From: Eubacteriales bacterium
GTDB taxonomy: Bacteria > Bacillota_A > Clostridia > Lachnospirales > Lachnospiraceae
Direction: 5' to 3'
DNA: 25,890 nt
Assembly: GCA_030527765.1 (NCBI GenBank)
Contig: JAUNAE010000013.1
Coordinates: 1 to 25,890 of the forward strand
The position numbers were made by a program, and so were the translations under genes. Positions 14,450-22,231 of this stretch are shown in pieces (position 1 is the first letter of the stretch; each line of letters opens with the position of its first letter). Below the pieces are notes generated by a model. That model saw only the letters and a program-made list of their open reading frames with translations. It was not told the origin of the DNA and did not search any database.

Positions 14450-15502
14450 TTGAAATTTATTCATCTTGCAGATGTTCATCTTGGAGCAGTTCCTGATAAG
14501 GGGCATGAGTGGAGCAGCCGGCGAGAGGAAGAAATCTGGGATACATTCCGCCGGGTGATCGCGAGAATTCGCGAAAATCCGGTGGATTTGTTATTTATAG
14601 CCGGAGATTTGTTCCATCGACAGCCTCTTCTCCATGAACTCAAGGCGGTGAACGATCTATTTTCAACAATTCCCGAGACAAGGATTTATCTTGTGGCAGG
14701 AGACCATGATCATATGCGCAAGGTTTCCAACTATCACAGCTTTGTCTGGGCTGAGAATGTGTATCTCTTCAAAGAAGAGGAATTTAATATGATGAAGGAC
14801 CCGTATCTTCCGGTATACGTCTACGGATACAGTTACCACCATCCGGAGATTCGCTTCTCTATGCTCCAGGGATGCCGGCCGGAGAAGGAAGAAGGATATC
14901 ATATCCTTCTGGCACATGGTGGAGATGAGAAACATGTTCCCTGGGACACAGCGGCTCTGATGCGGGCAGGATATGACTATCTGGCTCTTGGACATGCCCA
15001 TCAGCCTGCGGTTCTTGTAAGAGACCGGGCTGCTATGGCAGGGGCACTGGAACCCTTTGACAAGAATGATCTCGGCCCTCATGGTTACATGGAGGGAGAT
15101 ACGGAGAGCGGACGTCTCCGGGTACAGTTTGTGCCGTTTTCTTATCGGACCTACGAACAGGTGATGATTTCGATTACGCCGGAGACAACCCAGGAAGATC
15201 TGGAAGAGAAGATGAGACAGTTTGTGGAACAATACGGTGAGAAGGGGATTTTCCGCGTGATTCTGCAGGGACAGAGAGCGCCCGGAGTTCTTCTGATTCC
15301 GGAGAAACTGAAAAAAATTGCTACGGTACTTGAAATCGTAGATGAAAGCTATCCTTACTATGATCTGGAAGAACTGGAGAAGAAGTATCGGAATACCCTG
15401 ATTGGTGATTATATTCTCTATTTCCGGCAGAAAGAACGGACGCATGTTGAGGAGAAGGCTTTATATTCTGGATTGCAGGCACTGCTTGCTACCAGCAGAT
15501 AA
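14450..15502 (+). CDS. SbcD/YhaO-like DNA repair metallophosphoesterase
   Basis: A 350-residue protein of the Mre11/SbcD calcineurin-like phosphoesterase family, closest in plan to Bacillus YhaO. Family members are Mn-dependent DNA nucleases acting with an SbcC/Rad50-type ATPase. Visible motifs are ADVHLG (residues 7-12), GDLFHRQPLL (from about 51), VAGDHDH (about 82-88), LLAHGGD (about 150-156) and LGHAHQP (about 180). The third motif is normally GNHD; here the Asn is Asp, which could alter metal binding or the active site. The start is TTG 14450 with a perfect AGGAGG 8 bases upstream. The partner gene follows after 15 bp, as in yhaO-yhaN. Nuclease activity is probable by family but not assured given the substitution. 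Confidence 0.88.
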   Translation: MKFIHLADVHLGAVPDKGHEWSSRREEEIWDTFRRVIARIRENPVDLLFIAGDLFHRQPLLHELKAVNDLFSTIPETRIYLVAGDHDHMRKVSNYHSFVWAENVYLFKEEEFNMMKDPYLPVYVYGYSYHHPEIRFSMLQGCRPEKEEGYHILLAHGGDEKHVPWDTAALMRAGYDYLALGHAHQPAVLVRDRAAMAGALEPFDKNDLGPHGYMEGDTESGRLRVQFVPFSYRTYEQVMISITPETTQEDLEEKMRQFVEQYGEKGIFRVILQGQRAPGVLLIPEKLKKIATVLEIVDESYPYYDLEELEKKYRNTLIGDYILYFRQKERTHVEEKALYSGLQALLATSR

Positions 15503-15517
15503 GCAGGATTAGAAAAG

Positions 15518-17041
15518 ATGAAAATTAAAAGACTGAAAATTCAGAAGGCTGGAGAGATTGAGAATCAGGAGGTTATGCTCCAAGATGGAATCAATGTTCT
15601 GACAGCAAATCAGAAATATCGGGTCGATCTGTATCAGTTTTTGGATACGATGTTCTTTGATAAGGAAAAAGAAATCGAATATCGGGAAAAGAAGGAGTCT
15701 GAGAGTGGGGATGCTTCCCGGGAGGAGTATACTGACTGCAAGGGTGTCATGTGGTTTGAGAAGGGAAAAGAAAGTTTCCGGCTCACAAGAGATTTTGTCA
15801 GTCAGAGACCCTATCACGAGCTTCTAAGTGAGACGACAGGAGCCCTTACAGACGCCAGAAAAGGCAGCCTCGACAAGGTAATGTACCCGATCAGCCGGCA
15901 TATCTTTGAAAATTCCGGATTTATTCAGGGTTTTCGAAGCCAGAATCAGAGAGATCAGGCGAGAGAACTTCAGACTTATTTTTCCGGATATGAAGGTGCC
16001 GGGGACAGTACATTGGATCTGGGACGTACGGTGCAGCTGCTGAAGATGTCCAGAAAGGGATATCAGGATCAGGAAGACCGCAGAATCCGTATGCTCCGGA
16101 AAGAGCAGGAACAGGTACGGACAAAAGAACTTCGAGTAAGGGATGAGGTGGAACGCCTGCGTTCCATTCGAATGGAACAGAGAGAGCAGGAAGACAGATT
16201 CAAGGAAGGACAGGAGAGTGATTCCCGTCTGGAACAGCAGATTGCGGAGATTAACCGGAAAGGGAAACTTCCGAAGATTCTTATAGGAATCTTTGTGGCA
16301 GCCTGTATTATAGCGGCGATTCTGGTTCCTGTCCCACTCTACTTGAGAATTCTCCTTCTGGTGGCTGCAGGTCTCTTTTTTTCCTATGAATTGATGTGCG
16401 AAAAGGCACGGAAGAAAGAGATTTCCAAAATCCAGAAAACCAAAGGACGACAGAAGGCCGAAATGACACAGATGGACGAAGATCGTCAGATCGTGGAAGA
16501 AAAGTTTGAAGAGAAAGCTCGTCAGTATCTGAATCTCCATGGTCTTGCTCACGAGTATGGAGAGTGCGTGAGTGAACCGACGCCGGAAAAAACAGAGGTT
16601 TTGGCTATCAATCTGGCGATGGAAACGCTGCAGGAACTGTCAGATCAGATTTTTGCACAGATGAATCAGCCCGTGGAAAAAAGAATTTCCCAGATTCTGC
16701 GGGAGATAACGGATGGTGAGATTCGAAGACTCCGCATGGATGAGAATCTTCACATTATCATTCAGGCAGATGGGGGACGTTCCCTTTCCATGGAAACTAT
16801 GGACAAGGAGAAACTTGCCCTGATCTTCATGGCGCTGCGACTGGCATCGGGAGAGGTGCTGAGCAAAGGAGAGTGCTTCCCTGTGATTTTTGAAGGGTTC
16901 TTCGAAAAATACAGTGATGACTTCTGCAGACGGGTTCTGCGGTTTTTGGCCGGGGAAAACAGACAGTTTCTGTTAAGCGGCGAGAATCCGAGAATTCTCC
17001 GAATTCTGGAAGAAGAACAGATTCCGCATAACGTAGTATAA
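15518..17041 (+). CDS. SbcC/YhaN-like protein with degenerate ATPase motifs
   Basis: A 507-residue partner of the preceding nuclease. The N-terminus KIKRLKIQKAGEIENQEV followed by DGINVL is the SbcC/YhaN opening, but where GxNxxGKST should stand the sequence is TANQKYRVDLYQF (from about residue 28), with no Gly-Lys-Ser. The signature-like stretch LSMETMDKEKLALIFMALRLA (about 422-442) and the Walker B counterpart FPVIFEGFFEKY (about 454) are also altered. Coiled-coil runs lie at about 180-245 and 295-340. Between them are two membrane-spanning helices (about 253-293), as in YhaN. It is shorter than SbcC. I infer a non-ATP-hydrolysing scaffold or regulator; the frame is intact, so it is not an obvious pseudogene. 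Confidence 0.8.
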   Translation: MKIKRLKIQKAGEIENQEVMLQDGINVLTANQKYRVDLYQFLDTMFFDKEKEIEYREKKESESGDASREEYTDCKGVMWFEKGKESFRLTRDFVSQRPYHELLSETTGALTDARKGSLDKVMYPISRHIFENSGFIQGFRSQNQRDQARELQTYFSGYEGAGDSTLDLGRTVQLLKMSRKGYQDQEDRRIRMLRKEQEQVRTKELRVRDEVERLRSIRMEQREQEDRFKEGQESDSRLEQQIAEINRKGKLPKILIGIFVAACIIAAILVPVPLYLRILLLVAAGLFFSYELMCEKARKKEISKIQKTKGRQKAEMTQMDEDRQIVEEKFEEKARQYLNLHGLAHEYGECVSEPTPEKTEVLAINLAMETLQELSDQIFAQMNQPVEKRISQILREITDGEIRRLRMDENLHIIIQADGGRSLSMETMDKEKLALIFMALRLASGEVLSKGECFPVIFEGFFEKYSDDFCRRVLRFLAGENRQFLLSGENPRILRILEEEQIPHNVV

Positions 17042-17044
17042 CCG

Positions 17045-17093
17045 AAGCGGATTGCGAATATCCGTTTGACCAGGATTGCGAATATCTGTTTGA
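17045..17093. repeat. Dispersed imperfect palindrome, copies 2 and 3
   Basis: Two copies 26 bp apart: 17045-17068 (AAGCGGATTGCGAATATCCG, then TTTG) and 17071-17093 (GGATTGCGAATATCTGTTTG). They directly follow the YhaN-like stop codon. The first can fold through CGGAT and ATCCG. They match copy 1 at 7166-7189 and copy 4 at 17163-17185. Confidence 0.6.
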
Positions 17094-17101
17094 AAAAATA
17101 A

Positions 17102-17160
17102 AACAGCTCTGAGTTAACTGAGGTACAATACCTGTAAGTTGACTCAGAGCTGTTCTTTTT
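17102..17160. terminator. Bidirectional intrinsic terminator between yhaN-like and prs-like genes
   Basis: Bases 17102-17119 pair with 17137-17154 over 18 bp with one G-T. An inner stem pairs 17121-17125 with 17129-17133 around a CAA loop. CTTTTT follows on the plus side and an A-rich stretch precedes it, giving T-runs in both directions. It suits the convergent genes on either side. Confidence 0.92.
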
Positions 17161-17162
17161 AA

Positions 17163-17185
17163 CAGAATTGTGAATATCCGCTTGA
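17163..17185. repeat. Dispersed imperfect palindrome, copy 4
   Basis: CAGAATTGTGAATATCCGCT followed by TGA, a diverged copy of the elements at 17045-17093, on the far side of the terminator and 15 bp past the prs-like stop. It shows no coding relation to the gene. Confidence 0.5.
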
Positions 17186-17199
17186 ATTACAAATCAGGA

Positions 17200-18399
17200 T
17201 CAGTCCTGCTGTTCCTGTTCCTCATGGTATTTCTTTACGCAGCGTTTGATGCGGTCTACCGGATTCAGCAGATGGCTGACAGAGAGATCATGATTCAGAG
17301 TATCGATGATCAGAGCGATGTATTTGCTCATATCTGCTGTCACATAATATGGTTTGGAAAGAAGCTCCGGTGTCTGATATACAAGGTTGGTGGTAGTCAG
17401 ACGGTCAAAGATTCCCTCTTTGAAAGCGACATCGAATTTTTCCAGGCCATCGGTGAAGAAACCGAAGGTAGAGCAGATGAAGATTCGTCCGCATCCACGC
17501 TCTTTCAGAAGAGAAGCGATTTTGAGAACGGTATGGCCGGAAGAGATCATATCGTCTACAAGAATGACATCTTTTCCCTTAATGTTAGGACCAAGGAACT
17601 CGTATGCGGCAAGTGGATGACGTCCATTCACAGTACGGGAGTAATCCAGACGCTGGTAGTACATTCCCATATCTACGCCGAGAATGTTTGCGAGATAAAT
17701 GGCACGGCTCATACTTCCTTCATCAGGGCTGATGACCATGAAGTGATCGTTGTCGATCTTTAATCCTTTCTCAGATTTGAGAAGAGCCTTCATGAACTGA
17801 TAAGACGGCTGTACGGTTTCGAATCCATTGAGAGGAGTTGCGTTCTGAACACGGGTATCATGGGCATCAAAGGTGATGATGTTTTCAACTCCCATGGAGA
17901 TCAGTTCCTGAAGAGCAGATGCACAGTCCAGAGATTCTCTTCCTTCACGGATGTCCTGACGGCTCTCATAGAGATACGGCATGATGACATTGACACGACG
18001 TGCCTTGCCGCCGATGGCTGCAATGAGACGTTTCAGATCCTGGAAGTGATCATCCGGAGACATGAGGTTTGTGTATTTGCCCATGTTATAAGTAAGACTG
18101 TAATTGGTAACATCCAGAAGAAGATACAGATCATCTCCACGGACAGACTGACTGATGACACCTTTTCCTTCACCGGAACCAAAGCGTGGAGTATCAGCTT
18201 TGATAATAAAGGAATCTCTCTGATATCCTGCAAATGCGAAGGAAGTAAGCTCGTTATGCTGTCTCTCGTCTCGCCATTTTACAAGCCACTCATCTACTTT
18301 CTCGCCCAGTTCTTTGGAGCTCTCCAGAGGAATCAGCCCCAGTCTTCCGGCCGGGATGGTAGGTAAATTGGACATATCTTTTGTTGTCAGTTGTGGCAT
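17200..18399 (-). CDS. Long-type ribose-phosphate pyrophosphokinase homologue
   Basis: A 399-residue homologue of PRPP synthetase, which makes PRPP from ribose 5-phosphate and ATP for nucleotide, His and Trp synthesis. Usual bacterial enzymes are about 315 residues; this has extra N-terminal sequence and insertions. Conserved blocks are MPYLYESRQDIREGRE, FDAHDTRVQN, SPDEGSMSRA and the PRPP loop VILVDDMISSGHT. The catalytic flexible loop, normally KRR, reads Q249-R-L251 in MYYQRLDYSR, and the PRPP loop has SSGHT in place of D-T-x-G-T. Activity is therefore uncertain; a regulatory paralogue is possible. ATG 18399 has AGGAGG inside the end of the preceding dnaC-like gene, 2 bp away, so it is the last gene of the murC operon. 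I leave the symbol blank for this reason. Confidence 0.85.
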   Translation of the reverse strand: MPQLTTKDMSNLPTIPAGRLGLIPLESSKELGEKVDEWLVKWRDERQHNELTSFAFAGYQRDSFIIKADTPRFGSGEGKGVISQSVRGDDLYLLLDVTNYSLTYNMGKYTNLMSPDDHFQDLKRLIAAIGGKARRVNVIMPYLYESRQDIREGRESLDCASALQELISMGVENIITFDAHDTRVQNATPLNGFETVQPSYQFMKALLKSEKGLKIDNDHFMVISPDEGSMSRAIYLANILGVDMGMYYQRLDYSRTVNGRHPLAAYEFLGPNIKGKDVILVDDMISSGHTVLKIASLLKERGCGRIFICSTFGFFTDGLEKFDVAFKEGIFDRLTTTNLVYQTPELLSKPYYVTADMSKYIALIIDTLNHDLSVSHLLNPVDRIKRCVKKYHEEQEQQD

Positions 18400-18401
18400 T
18401 C

Positions 18402-19394
18402 TTAAGATCCTCCTGCTATTTTTTTGTGAATGCGGATATCCTGTCCAAAGAGCTTCACAATCTGAAAATCGCTGACGATTCTCGAGAAGGCACGCTCAGA
18501 ATAGATATCCTTGAATTCCTGTAGTGACAGGTTGGTTGAAATAATCGTTGATTTGCCTCTTTGAATTCTCTCATTCAGACACAAAAACAGCTGGGATGAA
18601 ATGAAGCTGTTTGTAAGCTCCGTTCCAAGGTCATCGATGATCAGAAGATCACAATCGTAAATCAGCTCGGCTGTGAGGCCGTCGTCCTTGTGCTGAAAGG
18701 TGCGGTTTGCCAGTAGATCAAAAAGATCAAAGGCAGAGAAATAGAGAACATAGTGTGCGGATTTCAGCAGCTCATATGCAATGCAATGAGAGAGAAAGCT
18801 TTTTCCTACACCGGTGTCTCCCATGAAAAACAGATTCCCATGAGATTGATCAAAGTGATTGACGAAGTCCAAAGCCGTATCATAGGCTTTCTTTGCAGCT
18901 TCTTTTGAAGAGAGCCCCGTCGTATCGTCCCTCATTGTATCAGAATAGTAGTCAAAAGAAAAGTGGTGAAAATTTTCTTTTTCAAGAATTTCGGTGAGAT
19001 TGGATTCCGCATAGAGGAGTTCGATCTCTGCTTTTTTGAAACAAATGCATTTTTGACCGTCATGAAATCCGGTATCCTGACAGATCGGACAGTCGTATGG
19101 CATGTCAAGATAGTTCTCAGGATATCCGTGTTCCAGAAGAACCTGCTTTCGTTCTGTCAGAAGAGAAGCCAGGGTCTGCTGTAGATCTTCCGTATTTTGG
19201 GCTTTTCCCAGGAGAAGATTTCGTGCAGCACTTGCGCTGGCACTTGCGATTTCTTCTTCGATGGAACGAAGTCTCGGCGCATGAACAAAGGCCTCCTGCC
19301 GATGCTCTTCCCGAAGACGCTGATTGCGGAGCTGTTTTTGATTATACTGCCGCATGATGCGGTCATATTGAAAATTCTGTAAGGGCACGTCCAT
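18402..19394 (-). CDS. DnaC/DnaI-like helicase loader ATPase
   Basis: A 330-residue AAA+ protein of the DnaC type, which loads the replicative helicase at origins or restarted forks. Residues about 95-117 contain CPICQDTG and CICFKK, a zinc-binding Cys cluster seen in such loaders. Walker A is GDTGVGKSFLS, Walker B is LLIIDDLGTE, and ISTNLSLQEF with RAFSRI follow as sensor and arginine-finger region. ATG 19394 is only about two bases after AAGGAG, so the GTG two codons later (19388), 7 bases from that site, may be the real start. It lies 21 bp after the DnaD-like gene, and the pairing of DnaD and DnaC types strongly suggests one primosome module. Confidence 0.93.
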   Translation of the reverse strand: MDVPLQNFQYDRIMRQYNQKQLRNQRLREEHRQEAFVHAPRLRSIEEEIASASASAARNLLLGKAQNTEDLQQTLASLLTERKQVLLEHGYPENYLDMPYDCPICQDTGFHDGQKCICFKKAEIELLYAESNLTEILEKENFHHFSFDYYSDTMRDDTTGLSSKEAAKKAYDTALDFVNHFDQSHGNLFFMGDTGVGKSFLSHCIAYELLKSAHYVLYFSAFDLFDLLANRTFQHKDDGLTAELIYDCDLLIIDDLGTELTNSFISSQLFLCLNERIQRGKSTIISTNLSLQEFKDIYSERAFSRIVSDFQIVKLFGQDIRIHKKIAGGS

Positions 19395-19415
19395 TCTCCT
19401 TCATAAAGTGGATGG

Positions 19416-20549
19416 TTAATTCTCTGATTTCGGAGCACCACCGAGAAGCTGTTTCTCAAAGTCGTTGAAATCGTAGTCTCGCTGGTGGAAGTTGTTGAAG
19501 CGGTTGGAGGAAGGCTTGGGAGATTCCTTTTCTCCGTCTTTTGTTCCGTTCTTCTTTCCGAAGGTTCTTGCTTTTTGTTTTTTGCGGAAGTCGTCATCCA
19601 GCACTTTGATGGCATCAAGAGTATGTGCTTTGTTTGCATGCCACTCAGAAAGAATTTTATCCGCATAAGGGAAGCTTGCCTGACCGAGCTTCATAACTGT
19701 ACGACTGCAGGCTTCCAGAATAATCGGAAGATCGAATCCGTACTGGTGAAGCCATGTATTCATGAATGTGACTTCTTCTTCCACCGGATTGCGGTTCTGA
19801 ATTCCCATGGATTTGAGAATCGTATAATAATCCTTCTGAAACAAAGAGGCGGATTTTTTGGCATCTTCCACGTTACGGATGCCGGCCTCCTTCCAGGCAA
19901 GGGCAACTGCTTCCATATAATGAAGACTCTTGTGATTTCGACTGACAGAATACTCGATGAGATATTCAATGAGCTCCGGAGACATTTGAAGGTCATCATA
20001 GAAAAAGAGAAGCTTCTGAATGTCCGTAGGAGTCAGGGGCTTGCCGAGATACTGTTCTGCACTGAAAAGAAGCATACGGACAGTGTCGGATTTCTTGAGT
20101 TCTGCTACCCGATCCGGCGTCAGATGACTCTTCTTGGAAGAAGGAACCGGTGAGGGCGGAACAGAGGCCGCAGACGCAATCTGGGACAGAGAGGAGAGGG
20201 TTACGGAAGCGGCTGGAGCCGGTGAGGCAACAGCAGATGGCTTTTCGGAATTTTCTACTCCTGTGAAAGCAATGGCGCGGAGTGATTGATCCGCGCCAAA
20301 GGTAAGTGTCATAAGCCCTTCTTTTTCCCAGTATCTCAGGGCACGTAGAATATCTTTTTCTGTACAGAGGAGCTGATCCGCAAGTTTGTCCATCTGAAAA
20401 GAAGTCTGAGCCCCCTTCATTGTGCGAAGGAGTCCGAGATAAACTTTGACGAATTCGCCGTTTGCCCGTGGCATATAGTCGTCGATAAATCGATTGGAAA
20501 CAACAGTTGTCTGTACCGGAGCAGATTGCTGCAGGGTAATTTTATTCAT
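19416..20549 (-). CDS. DnaD/DnaB-domain replication protein
   Basis: A 377-residue protein of the Gram-positive DnaD/DnaB family, which remodels origin DNA and recruits the helicase loader. The N-terminal about 95 residues form a winged-helix domain (FVKVYLGLLRTMKG, then DILRALRYWEKEGLMTL). A low-complexity Ala/Ser/Pro linker spans about 105-155. The DnaD-type C-terminal domain is at about 165-245 (LGKPLTPTDIQKLLFFYDDL through YMEAVALAWKEAGI), with a second related segment at about 255-320 and a Lys-rich tail. The ATG overlaps the murC stop by 8 bases, with AGGAG just upstream inside murC, so translation is coupled. The dnaC-like gene follows, as expected for a helicase-loading pair. Confidence 0.9.
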   Translation of the reverse strand: MNKITLQQSAPVQTTVVSNRFIDDYMPRANGEFVKVYLGLLRTMKGAQTSFQMDKLADQLLCTEKDILRALRYWEKEGLMTLTFGADQSLRAIAFTGVENSEKPSAVASPAPAASVTLSSLSQIASAASVPPSPVPSSKKSHLTPDRVAELKKSDTVRMLLFSAEQYLGKPLTPTDIQKLLFFYDDLQMSPELIEYLIEYSVSRNHKSLHYMEAVALAWKEAGIRNVEDAKKSASLFQKDYYTILKSMGIQNRNPVEEEVTFMNTWLHQYGFDLPIILEACSRTVMKLGQASFPYADKILSEWHANKAHTLDAIKVLDDDFRKKQKARTFGKKNGTKDGEKESPKPSSNRFNNFHQRDYDFNDFEKQLLGGAPKSEN

Positions 20550-21933
20550 GGTGTTCTCCTAAGAGATGTTCGCCTACACGAAGAATATCGCCGGCACCCA
20601 TGGTGATCAGAAGATCGCCCTCTTCACAGTTGGAGAGGAGGAAGTTCTCGATCTCATCAAAGGTCGGGAAATACTCGCAAGGGGTTCCGAGCTTCTGGAT
20701 CTCTTTCTGGAGATCCTCGGAAGTAATTCCGATGGTGTTGACCTCACGTGCAGCATAAATATCCGCAAGAACTACATGATCGCAAAGAGTCAGAGCTTTT
20801 GCAAACTCCGGAAGAAGTGCGCTGGTTCGAGTGTAGGTATGAGGCTGGAATGCACACCATACTTTGCGGTGAGGATAGTTTGCAGCTGCGTGAAGGGTTG
20901 CTTCGATTTCGGTTGGATGGTGAGCATAATCATCTACGATGGTTACACCGGAAACTTCCCCTTTCAGCTGGAAACGGCGGTCAGTGCCGGTGAAGCCGGA
21001 AAGTCCTTTGGAAATCAGATTCTCGGAAATTCCAAGAATACGTCCGCAGGCGATGGTAGCCAGAGCGTTTGATACGTTGTGAATGCCCGGCACTTTCAGG
21101 AAAAAGCTGCCGATTTTTTTGCCTTCGCAGAGGACTGTGAAGGAGGCATGTCCGTATTTGTCATAGGTGATGTCCGTTGCAGTGTACATCACATCCGGGT
21201 TTGTGAGACCGTAGGTGATCACCTTGCAAGGAAGACCTTCGATGATCTGCTCGTAAGCAGGAGTGTCTCCGTTGATAATCAGAGCACCGTCCTCCGGAAG
21301 GAGTTCTGCAAAACGGCGGAAAGAGTGACGAATATCATCGATGTCCTTGAAGAAGTCCAGATGATCTGCATCCATGTTCAGGATGATGCTGATTTTTGGA
21401 TAGAGGCTCAGGAAACTGTTGGTATATTCGCAGGCTTCTGTAATGAAGTTCTGAGAATGACCAACACGGATGTTGCCGCCGATTGCCGGAAGGATACCTC
21501 CGACACTGATAGTTGGGTCATAGTCGCTGTCAAGAAGTACATGAGACAGCATGGAAGTTGTTGTTGTTTTTCCGTGGGTTCCGGCAACTGCGATCGGCAT
21601 TTCATAATTCTTCATTACCTGGCCGAGAAGATCCGCACGGGTGATCATCGGAATCTGCATTTCAACACCGCGGGCAAACTCCGGATTGTCCGGATGGATC
21701 GCTGCGGTGTAAACAATGAGATCGGTATCTTCTGCAATGTTGGAACCACGCTGTCCATAGCAAATTCTTGCACCTTTCTGTTCCAGAGCAAGAGTCAGAG
21801 AACTCTGTTTTGCGTCGGATCCTGATACGCGGAAATTCTGATCCAGAAGAATCTCTGCCAGTCCGCTCATACTGATTCCGCCAATTCCGATGAAATGAAC
21901 ATGAATTGGCTGTTTGAAGTCTATCTGATACAT
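20542..21933 (-). CDS. murC: UDP-N-acetylmuramate--L-alanine ligase
   Basis: MurC adds L-alanine to UDP-MurNAc using ATP, opening the peptide stem of peptidoglycan in the cytoplasm. The 463-residue protein begins with a Rossmann UDP-binding domain (HFIGIGGISMSGLAEILL). It continues with the Mur ligase P-loop AGTHGKTTTTSML near residue 120, then EACEYTNSF, LNMDADHLDFF, and DDYAHHPTEI in the C-terminal domain, all typical. ATG 21933 has AAGGAG about 8 bases upstream. It is the first gene of a four-gene operon with the dnaD-like, dnaC-like and prs-like genes, placing wall precursor synthesis and replication loading under one promoter. Confidence 0.98.
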   Translation of the reverse strand: MYQIDFKQPIHVHFIGIGGISMSGLAEILLDQNFRVSGSDAKQSSLTLALEQKGARICYGQRGSNIAEDTDLIVYTAAIHPDNPEFARGVEMQIPMITRADLLGQVMKNYEMPIAVAGTHGKTTTTSMLSHVLLDSDYDPTISVGGILPAIGGNIRVGHSQNFITEACEYTNSFLSLYPKISIILNMDADHLDFFKDIDDIRHSFRRFAELLPEDGALIINGDTPAYEQIIEGLPCKVITYGLTNPDVMYTATDITYDKYGHASFTVLCEGKKIGSFFLKVPGIHNVSNALATIACGRILGISENLISKGLSGFTGTDRRFQLKGEVSGVTIVDDYAHHPTEIEATLHAAANYPHRKVWCAFQPHTYTRTSALLPEFAKALTLCDHVVLADIYAAREVNTIGITSEDLQKEIQKLGTPCEYFPTFDEIENFLLSNCEEGDLLITMGAGDILRVGEHLLGEHHE

Positions 21934-21992
21934 ATGAAAATCTCCTTATTATATAGGTAGTAATGCTGTTACGCTTATAGAATGTCGTCCCC

Positions 21993-22021
21993 ATTATACT
22001 CTGAATCTGAAAAATTGAAAA
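21993..22021 (-). promoter_or_regulatory. murC operon promoter
   Basis: On the minus strand TTTTCA (22021-22016), 17 bases, then a perfect TATAAT (21998-21993), about 60 bp before murC. It lies back to back with the glgC promoter in the 298-bp divergent spacer. Confidence 0.65.
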
Positions 22022-22058
22022 GAGTGTAACCGCATTAAGTGTTTTTTTGCGACTCGTG

Positions 22059-22190
22059 AAAAAAGTGGAAGAACCACAGCAAAATATCCAAAAAAAACAT
22101 CGAAAATTCTATGGCAAAATCTGAAAAATCGTGAATAAGGTTAAAAAATGTGGTGATTATATAGTAAAAATATTCACCCTTTAGGAAAAA
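22059..22190. other. Phased A-tracts (probable bent DNA) upstream of glgC
   Basis: Runs of four to eight A are centred near 22061, 22082, 22093, 22104, 22117, 22126, 22145, 22168 and 22188. Spacings are close to multiples of 10.5 bp, and the full span is about 12 helical turns. Such phasing is known to bend DNA. It fills the spacer between the murC and glgC promoters, with the last tracts next to the glgC -35. No gene is seen in the spacer. Confidence 0.5.
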
Positions 22191-22201
22191 TATGGTATAA
22201 T
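22173..22201 (+). promoter_or_regulatory. glgC promoter with extended -10
   Basis: TTCACC (22173-22178), 17 bases, then TATAAT (22196-22201) preceded by TGG, an extended -10. The glgC start is 30 bp downstream with AGAGGTGG as ribosome site. Confidence 0.75.
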
Positions 22202-22231
22202 AATGAATCATATTAGACAAGAGGTGGTTGC

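Noticed and set aside
22065..22076. Short hairpin GTGG/CCAC with T-run on the minus strand upstream of murC
   Set aside because: The 4-bp stem is too weak, and it lies upstream of the murC promoter where no minus-strand gene ends nearby.
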